Part shown: piece by piece, positions 56,256-63,948 of the stretch
Layout: each line of letters opens with the position of its first letter
Position numbering within the stretch: the first letter of the stretch is position 1
Source of the DNA: Limimaricola sp. G21655-S1
GTDB taxonomy: Bacteria; Pseudomonadota; Alphaproteobacteria; Rhodobacterales; Rhodobacteraceae
Assembly (NCBI RefSeq): GCF_027213785.1
Contig: NZ_JAPWGO010000003.1
Span: forward strand, 186,001-250,000
DNA length: 64,000 nucleotides
Reading direction: 5' to 3'
Position numbers and translations under genes: made by a program
The notes under the pieces: generated by a model
What the model was told of the DNA's origin: nothing
The model's database searches: none
Seen by the model: only the letters and a program-made list of their open reading frames with translations

Positions 56256-57127
56256 CCTCGCCCCCTGAGCCAGCGGCGGTTGAGCGCGACGAAGACCAGC
56301 GCGATGGCGGTGACGCAGACCATCGCCACCATGGCGATGGCCGCGCCCATCGGCGCGTTGTTGAGCTGCAGGAACTGGGTCTGGATCATGTTGGCGATGA
56401 GCTTTCCGCCGGCGCCGCCCATCAGCTCGGGCGTGACGTAGTCGCCGATGGTCGGGATGAAGACGATGAGTACCGCGGCCACCAGCCCCGGCATCGAGAG
56501 CGGCAGGGTGACGCGGAAGAAGGTGGTGAGGCGGGTCTCGCCCAGATCGCGGCTGGCCTCGATCAGCGATCGGTCGATCTTTTCCAGCGCCACGAAGATC
56601 GGCAGGATCGCGAAGGGCGCGAAGGCGTGCGCCAGCGTGATGATCACCGCGTTGATGTTGTAGAGGATGAAGCTCAGCGGCTCGTCGATGATCCCGGCGC
56701 CGATGAGGCCGGAATTGATCACGCCGTTATAGCCGAGGATCACCTTCCACAGGAACACGCGGATCAGATAGCTGGTCCAGAACGGGATGGTGATCAGGAA
56801 CAGCCAGAGCGACTTGCGGTGGCTGGGCACGTGGAAGGACAGGAAATACGCCACCGGATAGGCCAGCAGCACGGTCACCAGCGTGACGATGCCCGACACC
56901 ATCAGCGACCGGCCGAGCAGCACCCCGTAGATCGGTTTGTCGAAGAACTCGCGGTAATTGGCCAGCGTGAACCGCGTGTCGATCGTCATGAAGTCCTGCG
57001 TCCAGAAGCTGAACAGCACCACCGCGAGAATCGGCAAGGCCAGCAGCGCCAGCGCGTAGAGGAATGGCGGCGCGAGCAGCGTGGCCGCGCGGCCGCCTTC
57101 GGATTTCGCGAAACTTCCCAGACCCAT
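56252..57127 (-). CDS. ABC transporter permease, PotB/PotH-like
   Basis: A 291-aa inner-membrane subunit with six helices and EAA motif EASRDLGETRLTTFFRVTLPLSMPG. The start at 57127 has AAGGGG upstream. It begins the three-gene operon. No periplasmic binding protein gene is present in the window, so the substrate-binding partner is encoded elsewhere. Confidence 0.9.
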   Translation of the reverse strand: MGLGSFAKSEGGRAATLLAPPFLYALALLALPILAVVLFSFWTQDFMTIDTRFTLANYREFFDKPIYGVLLGRSLMVSGIVTLVTVLLAYPVAYFLSFHVPSHRKSLWLFLITIPFWTSYLIRVFLWKVILGYNGVINSGLIGAGIIDEPLSFILYNINAVIITLAHAFAPFAILPIFVALEKIDRSLIEASRDLGETRLTTFFRVTLPLSMPGLVAAVLIVFIPTIGDYVTPELMGGAGGKLIANMIQTQFLQLNNAPMGAAIAMVAMVCVTAIALVFVALNRRWLRGRG

Positions 57128-57282
57128 GGCCGCCCCTTGATGCCCCGCCGCGATGCTTGACCGCGCGGCGGCAAAGATCAACCGCGCGCGCGCCTTTTGC
57201 CGCAAACCGGGCGCGACGCAAGTGGTCTCGTGCGATCCGGCCACATTGGACAGCGCACCCGGAGATCACGCCGCCACACGCG

Positions 57283-57311
57283 AAAAGGGCGGCCCCGCGG
57301 GACCGCCCTTT
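57283..57311 (-). terminator. Terminator after rpsI
   Basis: AAAGGGCGG and CCGCCCTTT pair over a 10-nt loop; on the minus strand the stem is followed by TTTT. It ends rplM-rpsI and separates it from the ABC operon downstream. Confidence 0.85.
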
Positions 57312-57335
57312 CCTGTCGCATGGTCTGCGAAGATA

Positions 57336-57827
57336 TCAGCGCTTCGAGAACTGGAAGCTACGACGCGCCTTGCGCTTGCCGTACTTCTTGCGCTCGACGA
57401 CGCGGCTGTCGCGGGTCAGGAAGCCGGCGGCCTTGAGCGCGCCGCGCAGCGAGGGATCGTAGAGCTGCAGCGCCTTGGAGACGCCGTGCTTCACGGCACC
57501 GGCCTGGCCCGAGAGGCCGCCGCCGGCTACGGTCGCGAAGACGTCGAACTGACCGGCGACGCCGGCCACCTGGAACGGCTGGCGCAGGATCATCTGCAGC
57601 ACCGGACGCGCGAAGTAGGTGTCGATGTCCTTGCCGTTGACCACGACCTTGCCGGTGCCCGGCTTGATCCAGACGCGGGCGACCGCGTCCTTCCGCTTGC
57701 CGGTGGCGTAGGAGCGGCCCAGCTCGTCGCGGACCGGCTCGCGCGGGGCGAGGGCTTCGGTGTTGACCTGACCTTCGGTCGAGACGGCCGAGCCCAGCTC
57801 TTCGAGCGAATTGATCTGATCGGCCAT
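57336..57827 (-). CDS. rpsI: 30S ribosomal protein S9
   Basis: Small-subunit protein of 163 aa with an N-terminal extension. Conserved stretch [33 protein letters not shown] and the C-terminal [25 protein letters not shown] that reaches the P site. The start overlaps the rplM stop by one base (TAATG). Ends before a strong terminator. Confidence 0.97.
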   Translation of the reverse strand: MADQINSLEELGSAVSTEGQVNTEALAPREPVRDELGRSYATGKRKDAVARVWIKPGTGKVVVNGKDIDTYFARPVLQMILRQPFQVAGVAGQFDVFATVAGGGLSGQAGAVKHGVSKALQLYDPSLRGALKAAGFLTRDSRVVERKKYGKRKARRSFQFSKR

Positions 57828-58288
57828 TATGCGGTCCTCGTGTTCTTCTTGTTCATGGACGCGACGTCCAGAACCTCGGGCTTCTGCGCCTCCATGCCGT
57901 GCTCGGCACCGGCGAAGACGCGCAGATGGGTCATCTGCTGACGCGACAGGCGGTTGCCCGGCAGCATCCGCTTGACGGCCTGCATCACGACGCGCTCGGG
58001 ATGCGCACCGTCGAGGATCTGCTGCTTGGTGCGCGACTTGATGCCGCCCGGGTGGCCGGTGTGCCAGTAGAAGTGCTCGTCGCGCTTCTTGCCGGTCATC
58101 TGCACCTTGTCCGCGTTGATCACGATGACGTTGTCACCCATGTCCATGTGCGGGGTGAAGGAGGCCTTGTGCTTGCCGCGCAGGCGCATGGCGATGATCG
58201 AGGCGAGGCGGCCCAGAACGACGCCCTCGGCGTCGATCAGGATCCACTTCTTCTCGATATCCGCCGGGGTAGCGGTAAAGGTTTTCAT
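57827..58288 (-). CDS. rplM: 50S ribosomal protein L13
   Basis: Large-subunit protein of 153 aa. Motifs [45 protein letters not shown] and [19 protein letters not shown]. The start at 58288 matches the family ([15 protein letters not shown]); an in-frame ATG at 58309 adds seven residues. Co-transcribed with rpsI. A sigma-70-type promoter lies about 70 bp upstream. Confidence 0.97.
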   Translation of the reverse strand: MKTFTATPADIEKKWILIDAEGVVLGRLASIIAMRLRGKHKASFTPHMDMGDNVIVINADKVQMTGKKRDEHFYWHTGHPGGIKSRTKQQILDGAHPERVVMQAVKRMLPGNRLSRQQMTHLRVFAGAEHGMEAQKPEVLDVASMNKKNTRTA

Positions 58289-58354
58289 GGTTCTGCCCTT
58301 GATCTGCAACGCGCACCGCCCCGTACGGGCCGCCCGCGCAAATTCGATGGGCGG

Positions 58355-58382
58355 GTTCTAAACGAAGCGATGGCACAGTCAA
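58355..58382 (-). promoter_or_regulatory. Probable rplM-rpsI promoter
   Basis: On the minus strand TTGACT (58382-58377), a 16-bp spacer and TAGAAC (58360-58355) form a sigma-70-like pair, predicting a leader of about 60 nt. Confidence 0.6.
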
Positions 58383-58430
58383 GCGCGCATCTCTCTAAAT
58401 AATCGTGCGATATCAGTGGCTTGAAATTAA

Positions 58431-58444
58431 GGTATCATAATACC
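58431..58444. promoter_or_regulatory. Palindrome GGTAT-N4-ATACC between rplM and MocR gene
   Basis: GGTAT and ATACC flank a 4-nt centre in an AT-rich patch 18 bp from the MocR-type stop and about 140 bp before rplM. It may be a regulator site or a weak terminator for the aminotransferase-like gene. Confidence 0.35.
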
Positions 58445-58461
58445 CCATCGAATTGGCGGTT

Positions 58462-59859
58462 TCAGACCTCCATCACCTGCGGCGGTGCGGCGAGAAGCGC
58501 CGCCAACCGGTCGATCGCCATCTCGAAGGCGGCGTCCTCGCGCAGGCCCGTCAGGGCGATGCGCACCGCCGAAGGCGCCCGCCCGTCGATCAGGGCGAAT
58601 TCGTCGGCGGGCTTGAGCCGGATGCCCTCGGCCTCGGCGGCGCGGCTCAGCGACGAAGGCCGCCAGCCGCGCGGCAGGTCGAGCCAGGCGAAGGGCACGC
58701 CCTCGCGGGTGCGCGGCTGCCAAGGCGCGAGGCGCGCGTGCAGGATGGCGAGCCGCCTGCCCTGCACCTCCAGCACCGCGTCGCGTACCCGCTCGGCAAG
58801 CCCGCCCGACAGCGCCGCCTCGGCCAAGGACACGGTCGGCCGCGACAGGCCGAAGAACTGCTGCTGCGCCGCGACCCGCGGCAGCGTCACCCGGCCCGGC
58901 GCGGCGAGGATCGCGCCGAGCCGCAAATCCGGGCTCAGCGTCTTCGACAAGGTGGTCACGACCCATGAGCGTTCCGGCGCGAGGCGGCGATAGCTCGCAT
59001 CCTCACCCGCATCCGACCGGAAGCAGTCGTCGTCGATGATTTGCAGATTGTACTGGCGGGCGATGGATACAATTTGCGCCCGCCGCTCCGGCGAGGTGCG
59101 GATCGTCGTCGGATTGTGTGCCTCGGCACTGGTACAAAGCAGTTGTGCCCCGGTCTCCCGGCAGGCCCGGTCGAGCGCCTCCGGCAGAAGCCCCTCGCCG
59201 TCGAAGGCGATCCCGGTGATCTCGGCCCGTACCAGCGCCGCGGCGTGGCGAAAACCGGGATAGGCCAGCTCCTCGGTGAGCACCACCGGGCGCGGGCCGT
59301 GCAGCAGCGCCTGCAGCAGCACCACCATGCCGTGCTGCGCCCCGGATGTGAGCACCACGTCCTCGGGATCGACCGGCCCATGCGCGGGCGCGGCGAACCA
59401 TTCCGCCAGAAGCCCGCGCAGCTTGGCGTCGGCCTCGGGGCCGGGATAGCTGACATAGGCGTCCGGCGGCGGATCGGGCAGGTTCTTCAGCAAATCATGC
59501 AACATCCTGCCTTGGCCGACATCGGCCACCTGCGCGGTACGCAGATTCAGCATGCGGCCATCCTGACCGGTGCCGCTGGCATCGATGAGCGCGGGCAACG
59601 GTGCCGGCAGGTCCGGCTCGGCCACAAAGGTGCCGCGCCCGACCACGGCGCGCAGCACCTCCTGTTCGACGAGATCCTTGTAGGCCCGCGCCACCGTGCC
59701 GGGCGTCACGCCGAGCCGCCAGGCCACCTCGCGCACCGGCGGCAAGCGGTAGCCGGGCGCGATCACCCCCGAACCGATCGCCTCCTGAATCGAACGCTTC
59801 AGCGCCTGATGCTTGACAGGTCCGCCCTTGTCGAGGCTGGGCCACCAGATTGTATCCAT
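58462..59859 (-). CDS. MocR/GntR-type regulator with aminotransferase domain
   Basis: A 465-aa protein of the MocR/PdxR group: an N-terminal GntR winged helix (about 20-90: KRSIQEAIGSGVIAPGYRLPPVREVAWRLGVTPGTVARAYKDL) fused to a type I PLP-dependent aminotransferase fold (about 100-465: TSGAQHGM, the PLP-lysine in TTLSKTLSPDLRLG). These act as PLP- or amine-sensing transcription factors. GGAAGT precedes the start at 59859. A repeated operator lies in the spacer to the divergent DUF1127 gene. Confidence 0.88.
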   Translation of the reverse strand: MDTIWWPSLDKGGPVKHQALKRSIQEAIGSGVIAPGYRLPPVREVAWRLGVTPGTVARAYKDLVEQEVLRAVVGRGTFVAEPDLPAPLPALIDASGTGQDGRMLNLRTAQVADVGQGRMLHDLLKNLPDPPPDAYVSYPGPEADAKLRGLLAEWFAAPAHGPVDPEDVVLTSGAQHGMVVLLQALLHGPRPVVLTEELAYPGFRHAAALVRAEITGIAFDGEGLLPEALDRACRETGAQLLCTSAEAHNPTTIRTSPERRAQIVSIARQYNLQIIDDDCFRSDAGEDASYRRLAPERSWVVTTLSKTLSPDLRLGAILAAPGRVTLPRVAAQQQFFGLSRPTVSLAEAALSGGLAERVRDAVLEVQGRRLAILHARLAPWQPRTREGVPFAWLDLPRGWRPSSLSRAAEAEGIRLKPADEFALIDGRAPSAVRIALTGLREDAAFEMAIDRLAALLAAPPQVMEV

Positions 59860-59891
59860 GACAAAACTTCCGTGGACGTCATTTGCACGGC

Positions 59892-59937
59892 ATTGTATGC
59901 CTATTGGACAGCATATAGCTATATTGTACCAATACAA
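59892..59937. promoter_or_regulatory. Repeated TTGTA operator region for MocR / DUF1127
   Basis: TTGTA-CCAA-TACAA (59924-59937) is a perfect palindrome. TTGTAT recurs at 59893 and at 59850 inside the first codons of the MocR-type gene. The spacing of about 30-43 bp resembles MocR operators, which have several direct and inverted half-sites. Confidence 0.6.
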
Positions 59938-59948
59938 GAGAGATCGAC

Positions 59949-60170
59949 ATGACCACGCTCGCCCCGACCGCCACGCCCTTCGAGGCCGCTCTCGACCAGG
60001 GGGCCATTTCCGCGCTTCTCGTCGGCCTGGCTCGGCGCGTGGCGCTGTGGGAGCGGCGCGCCCGCACCCGTCGCGCGCTGGCGCATCTCGATGCGCGAGC
60101 ACTGCGCGATCTCGGGCTCGACCCCATCGCCGCGCAGGCCGAGGCCGCGCGCCCGTTCTGGAAGGGCTGA
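59949..60170 (+). CDS. DUF1127 (YjiS-like) small protein
   Basis: A 73-aa arginine-rich protein; residues about 40-70 (RRARTRRALAHLDARALRDLGLDPIAAQAEAARPFW) match DUF1127, whose members can bind RNA in Agrobacterium and Rhodobacter. Divergent from the MocR-type gene and probably controlled by it. Followed by a strong terminator. Confidence 0.82.
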   Translation: MTTLAPTATPFEAALDQGAISALLVGLARRVALWERRARTRRALAHLDARALRDLGLDPIAAQAEAARPFWKG

Positions 60171-60192
60171 TCCCCGGCCCGACCATGCCTCG

Positions 60193-60220
60193 GGGGCCGG
60201 AGCGATCCGGCCCCTTTTTT
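60193..60220 (+). terminator. Rho-independent terminator after DUF1127 gene
   Basis: GGGGCCGG and CCGGCCCC pair over a 6-nt loop, followed by six T. Confidence 0.93.
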
Positions 60221-60239
60221 CATGCGGCCTCGCGGGTCG

Positions 60240-60677
60240 TCAGGCCGGTGCCGCGCCCTGCGCCGCCCCGGGGGGAATCGAATAGGTCATCGAGGCCCGT
60301 GCCACCGGCGCCGCCTGCCCTTCGCTGAACAGCAGCGCCTCGCCCACCGCGAGGCGGCGCCCGAGCTTCAGAAGCCGGGTTTCGGCCAGCAGGTCCGCCC
60401 CGGCCTCGGGCCGACGCAGGAAATCGATCGAGGCGCCGGTGGTGACCGCCTGCGCCACCGCGCCGATCTCCGACAGGATCGCCAGATAGATCGCCACGTC
60501 GGCCAGCCCGAACATCGCGGGCCCCGACACCGTGCCGCCCGGGCGCAGATGCATCTCGGCCACCCTGAGCCGCAGCACCAGACGTCCGTCCTCGACGCTC
60601 TCGACCGCGAATTGTGCGGCCACCTGCGCGAAGTCGCGCGCGAGAAATGCGGTCAGTGCCGCCCGGTCCATCTTCAT
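60240..60677 (-). CDS. PaaI-type thioesterase (hotdog fold)
   Basis: A 145-aa acyl-CoA thioesterase. Hotdog motifs: RPGGTVSGPAMFGLADVAIYLAIL (the GG-x-x-x-G-x-x-x-x-x-x-D region) and SIDFLRRPEAGADLLAET. The start at 60677 has GGAGGAG 7 bp upstream; the in-frame Met at 60713 lacks one. Substrate unknown. Divergent from the corrinoid protein. Confidence 0.82.
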   Translation of the reverse strand: MKMDRAALTAFLARDFAQVAAQFAVESVEDGRLVLRLRVAEMHLRPGGTVSGPAMFGLADVAIYLAILSEIGAVAQAVTTGASIDFLRRPEAGADLLAETRLLKLGRRLAVGEALLFSEGQAAPVARASMTYSIPPGAAQGAAPA

Positions 60678-60712
60678 GCCGATCTCCTCCCCCAGGCGCC
60701 CAAGCTCCCGCA

Positions 60713-60800
60713 AGCCCGGATGGGGGGCAAGCCCCCAGTTGAGCCGGGCTCATATTCGTCGTGGGTCCTTTTCATTTGCATCCTCGTCGGTTGCGATGCA
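60713..60800 (+). promoter_or_regulatory. Structured spacer upstream of corrinoid gene
   Basis: Nested stems AGCCCGG/CCGGGCT (60713-60719 with 60744-60750) enclose GGGGG/CCCCC (60723-60736), and a second hairpin TGCATC/GATGCA occupies 60777-60800. The region lies 90-175 bp before the corrinoid gene start. It could be a regulatory leader of that gene or part of the divergent thioesterase leader. I match no named riboswitch. Confidence 0.45.
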
Positions 60801-60888
60801 GGCAGTGTCGGAAACGGCCGCGACCCGCGCGCCGATCCGGGCGTTGATCCGCCCCAAGACCCATCGCCCGCCCCAGGAGCCCCGAGAC

Positions 60889-61596
60889 ATGGCTGACGAA
60901 GATGACGACCTGATCCTCTCCGAACTCGACGATGAAGAGCTCGTCGCGCAGATGTTCGACGACCTCTATGACGGTCTCAAGGACGAGATCATGGAGGCGA
61001 CGCAGATCCTGCTCGATCGCGGCTGGCAGCCCTATGACGTGCTGACCAAGGCTCTGGTCGGCGGCATGACCATCGTCGGCAACGATTTCCGGGACGGCAT
61101 CCTCTTCGTGCCCGAGGTGCTGCTCGCGGCCAATGCCATGAAGGGCGGCATGTCGATCCTCAAGCCGCTGCTCGCGGAGACCGGCGCGCCGCGCATGGGC
61201 AAGATGGTGATCGGCACCGTCAAGGGCGACATCCACGACATCGGCAAGAACCTCGTGGCGATGATGATGGAGGGCGCGGGCTTCGAGATCGTCGATCTCG
61301 GCATCAACAACGCGGTCGAGAGCTATCTCGAGGCGCTGGCGCGCGAGAAGGCCGACATCCTCGGCATGTCGGCGCTGCTGACCACCACCATGCCCTACAT
61401 GAAGGTGGTGATCGACACGATGAAGGAGCAGGGCATCCGCGACGACTACATCGTGCTGGTGGGCGGCGCGCCGCTCAACGAGGAGTTCGGCCGCGCGATC
61501 GGCGCCGACGCCTATTGCCGCGACGCCGCCGTCGCGGTCGAGACGGCCAAGGACTGGATCTCGCGCCGCCACAACCAGATGCAGGCGGGCGCCTGA
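60889..61596 (+). CDS. Corrinoid (B12-binding) protein, methyltransferase partner
   Basis: A 235-aa protein with an N-terminal helical bundle (about 1-95: LDDEELVAQMFDDLYDGLKDEIMEATQILLDRGWQPYDVLTKALVGGM) and a B12-binding Rossmann domain with the base-off ligand motif GDIHDIGKN and SALLTT, LVGGAPL. These proteins carry methyl groups for MttB/MtbA-type methyltransferases. CAGGAGC precedes the start. Followed after 8 bp by DUF1638. The likely methyltransferase is encoded 17 kb upstream. Confidence 0.92.
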   Translation: MADEDDDLILSELDDEELVAQMFDDLYDGLKDEIMEATQILLDRGWQPYDVLTKALVGGMTIVGNDFRDGILFVPEVLLAANAMKGGMSILKPLLAETGAPRMGKMVIGTVKGDIHDIGKNLVAMMMEGAGFEIVDLGINNAVESYLEALAREKADILGMSALLTTTMPYMKVVIDTMKEQGIRDDYIVLVGGAPLNEEFGRAIGADAYCRDAAVAVETAKDWISRRHNQMQAGA

Positions 61597-61604
61597 GCGA
61601 GACG

Positions 61605-62231
61605 ATGCAGCCGGATGACGCGACGCTGACGCGCGACGGTCTCGCCCCTTCGGGGCGGGGCCGCGTGCTGCTCGTCGCCTGCGGCGCGCTGGCGCGCGAG
61701 ATCCTGGCGCTGATCGGCCGGAACGGCTGGGATCATCTCGACCTGCACTGCCTGCCCGCGATCCTGCACAACCGGCCCGACAGGATCGCGCCCGCGGTCG
61801 AGGCGGCGGTGGCCGCGCGCGGCGCGGGCTACGAGCGGGTCTTCGTGGTCTATGCCGATTGCGGCACGGGGGGCGATCTGGCCCGGACCTGCGAACGACT
61901 CGGCATCGGCATGGTCGAGGGGCCGCATTGCTACGCCTTCTACGAGGGCGTCGAGGCCTTCGCGGAAAAGGGCGAGGTCACCTGTTTCTACCTTACCGAT
62001 TTTCTGGTGCGGCAGTTCGATGCCTTCGTCTGGACGCCGCTCGGTCTCGACCGGCACCCGGAGCTGCGCGAGATGTATTTCGGGAATTACACGACACTGG
62101 TCTACCAGGCACAGACCGACGATCCGGCGCTCACCGCCCTCGCCCGCGCCCATGCCGAGCGGCTGGGGCTCGGCTTCGAGCGGCTGCTGACCGGCTATGG
62201 CGATCTGGAGCGGGCGCTGGCCCGCGCCTGA
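61605..62231 (+). CDS. DUF1638 family protein
   Basis: A 208-aa soluble protein. DUF1638 features: VLLVACGALAREILAL near residue 20, LPAILHNRP, and VVYADCGTGGDLARTCERLGI around 80-100, where the DCG could bind metal or a corrinoid. The family is often next to corrinoid proteins and methyltransferases; no activity is known. It starts 8 bp after the corrinoid gene. Confidence 0.83.
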   Translation: MQPDDATLTRDGLAPSGRGRVLLVACGALAREILALIGRNGWDHLDLHCLPAILHNRPDRIAPAVEAAVAARGAGYERVFVVYADCGTGGDLARTCERLGIGMVEGPHCYAFYEGVEAFAEKGEVTCFYLTDFLVRQFDAFVWTPLGLDRHPELREMYFGNYTTLVYQAQTDDPALTALARAHAERLGLGFERLLTGYGDLERALARA

Positions 62232-62236
62232 CGCGG

Positions 62237-62647
62237 TCAGGCCGCGGTGAGCGCGGTTTCGCGAATCCGCTCGACCATGGCGCGCAGGCCATTGGAGCGC
62301 TGTGCCGAAAGATGGTCGTTGAGGCCGAGACGCGCTAGCTCGCCGCCCGCGTCGATCTTGGGCACCTGCGCCACCGGCACCCCGTCATAGAGCGCGTGCA
62401 GCACCGCGATCAGACCGCGCACGATCATCGCGTCGCTGTCGCCCCGGAAATGATAGGTACCCCCCTCGGGCGAAGGCACCAGCCAGACCTGGCTGGCGCA
62501 GCCATGCACCTTGGTCGCGGGCACCTTCAGCGCCTCCTCGAGCGGCTCCATCGCCTTGCCGAGTTCGATCACGTGCCGGTAGCGATCTTCCCAGTCGTCG
62601 AGAAACTCGAAGGTCTCGGCAATGTCTTCGAAGGCGGGCTGGGCCAT
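62237..62647 (-). CDS. SufE family sulfur acceptor protein
   Basis: A 136-aa protein that accepts persulfide sulfur from the cysteine desulfurase SufS in Fe-S cluster assembly. The active Cys is in KVHGCASQVWL near residue 54. The start at 62647 has GGAGACG upstream. No other suf genes lie in the window. Convergent with the DUF1638 gene. Confidence 0.9.
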   Translation of the reverse strand: MAQPAFEDIAETFEFLDDWEDRYRHVIELGKAMEPLEEALKVPATKVHGCASQVWLVPSPEGGTYHFRGDSDAMIVRGLIAVLHALYDGVPVAQVPKIDAGGELARLGLNDHLSAQRSNGLRAMVERIRETALTAA

Positions 62648-62712
62648 CTGCGTCTCCTGCGGTTCGGGCTGTGGCTCAAAGGTAAGAACTGCGCCCGGAT
62701 TTGCCAGTGGGA

Positions 62713-62760
62713 GGGGGCGCTGCCCCCGCCGCCTTTGGCGGCCCCCCGGCGTATTTTTGG
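62713..62760 (-). repeat. GC-rich double hairpin after rnd, repeat-like
   Basis: GGGGGC/GCCCCC (62713-62727) and GCCGCC/GGCGGC (62728-62742) lie just past the rnd stop and end in TATTTTTGG. It is placed as a terminator for rnd and has the look of a multicopy extragenic element of Rhodobacterales, but copy number cannot be checked. Confidence 0.5.
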
Positions 62761-62772
62761 AACAAAGTGGTC

Positions 62773-63948
62773 TCAGAGATCGACCGTCACCACCTGCGCG
62801 CCCTTCGCGGCGAGCGCCACGCGGCCCTCGCACAGCGCCAGCGCCTGCTCACCGAACACCTCGCGGCGCCAGCCGTAGAGCGCGTGCACCTCGCGCTCGC
62901 CCGCCGCCAGCGCGTCGAGCTCGGCCGAGCTCGCGATCAGCTTCGGCGCCACGCCTTCGGCTTCCGAGCGGGCCTTGAGCAGCACCCGCAGCAGGTCGGC
63001 CAGGGCCGGGTTCACCTGTAGCTGGTCGCGCGGCTTCTCGGCCTTGGGCATCTTGTCGGCGGGCAGATTGGAGGCGCGCTCGATCGCGGCGAGGATGCCG
63101 TCGGCGATCTCGCCCTTGCGGGCCTCGCGCAAGAGCAGCCGCGAGCGCCCCAGATCCTTCTCGGAGGCGGGGCGCGTCGAGGCCAGCTCGACCAGCGCGT
63201 CATCCTTGAACACGCGCGAGCGCGGCACGTCGCGCTCCTGCGCATAGGCCTCGCGGAACTGCGCCAGCTCGCGCAGCGCGGCGATGAATTTCGGCGAGTT
63301 GGAGCGCGTCTTGACCCGCTGCCAGGCCTCGGCCGGATCGACGCGGTATGTGGAGGGATCGTTGAGCACCGCCATCTCCTCGGCGACCCAGCGGGCGCGG
63401 CCCGACTTCTTGAGCTGCGCCGCGAGCCATTCGTAGATCACGCGCAGATGCGTCACGTCTGCCAACGCATAGGCCTTCTGCGCCTCGGACAGCGGCCGAC
63501 GCGACCAGTCGGTGAAGCGCGAGGACTTGTCGATCTCGGCCTTGGCGATCTTGCGCGCCAGCGTCTCGTAGCCCGCCTGCTCGCCGAAGCCGCAGACCAT
63601 CGCCGCGACCTGCGTGTCGAACAGCGGCGCCGGGATCAGACCGGCCTCGACCTGGAAGATCTCCAGATCCTGCCTTGCGGCGTGGAACACCTTGACCACG
63701 CCCGGATCGCGAAACAGCGTGTAGAGCGGCGCGAGGTCAAGGCCGTCGCCGGCCAGCGGGTCGACCAGCACGGCGCTGCCCTCGCCGCCATCCGGGCCGT
63801 CCTCGCCGGGATGGGCGAGCTGGATCAGGCAGAGCTTGGAATAATAGGTCCGTTCGCGCAGGAACTCCGTATCCACCGTGACATAGGCGTGCTTTGCGGC
63901 CCTCTCGCAAAAGGCGGCGAGGTCTTCGGTGGTGGTGATGGTCTGCAT
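62773..63948 (-). CDS. rnd: Ribonuclease D
   Basis: 3'-to-5' exoribonuclease that trims tRNA precursors, 391 aa. DEDD motif Exo I VDTEFLRERTYY at about residues 21-32 (Asp and Glu ligands), Exo II FHAARQDLEIF, Exo III YALADVTHLRVIYEW and a C-terminal HRDC domain (about 205-290). The 52 bp from its start to the window end show nothing clear. Confidence 0.94.
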   Translation of the reverse strand: MQTITTTEDLAAFCERAAKHAYVTVDTEFLRERTYYSKLCLIQLAHPGEDGPDGGEGSAVLVDPLAGDGLDLAPLYTLFRDPGVVKVFHAARQDLEIFQVEAGLIPAPLFDTQVAAMVCGFGEQAGYETLARKIAKAEIDKSSRFTDWSRRPLSEAQKAYALADVTHLRVIYEWLAAQLKKSGRARWVAEEMAVLNDPSTYRVDPAEAWQRVKTRSNSPKFIAALRELAQFREAYAQERDVPRSRVFKDDALVELASTRPASEKDLGRSRLLLREARKGEIADGILAAIERASNLPADKMPKAEKPRDQLQVNPALADLLRVLLKARSEAEGVAPKLIASSAELDALAAGEREVHALYGWRREVFGEQALALCEGRVALAAKGAQVVTVDL

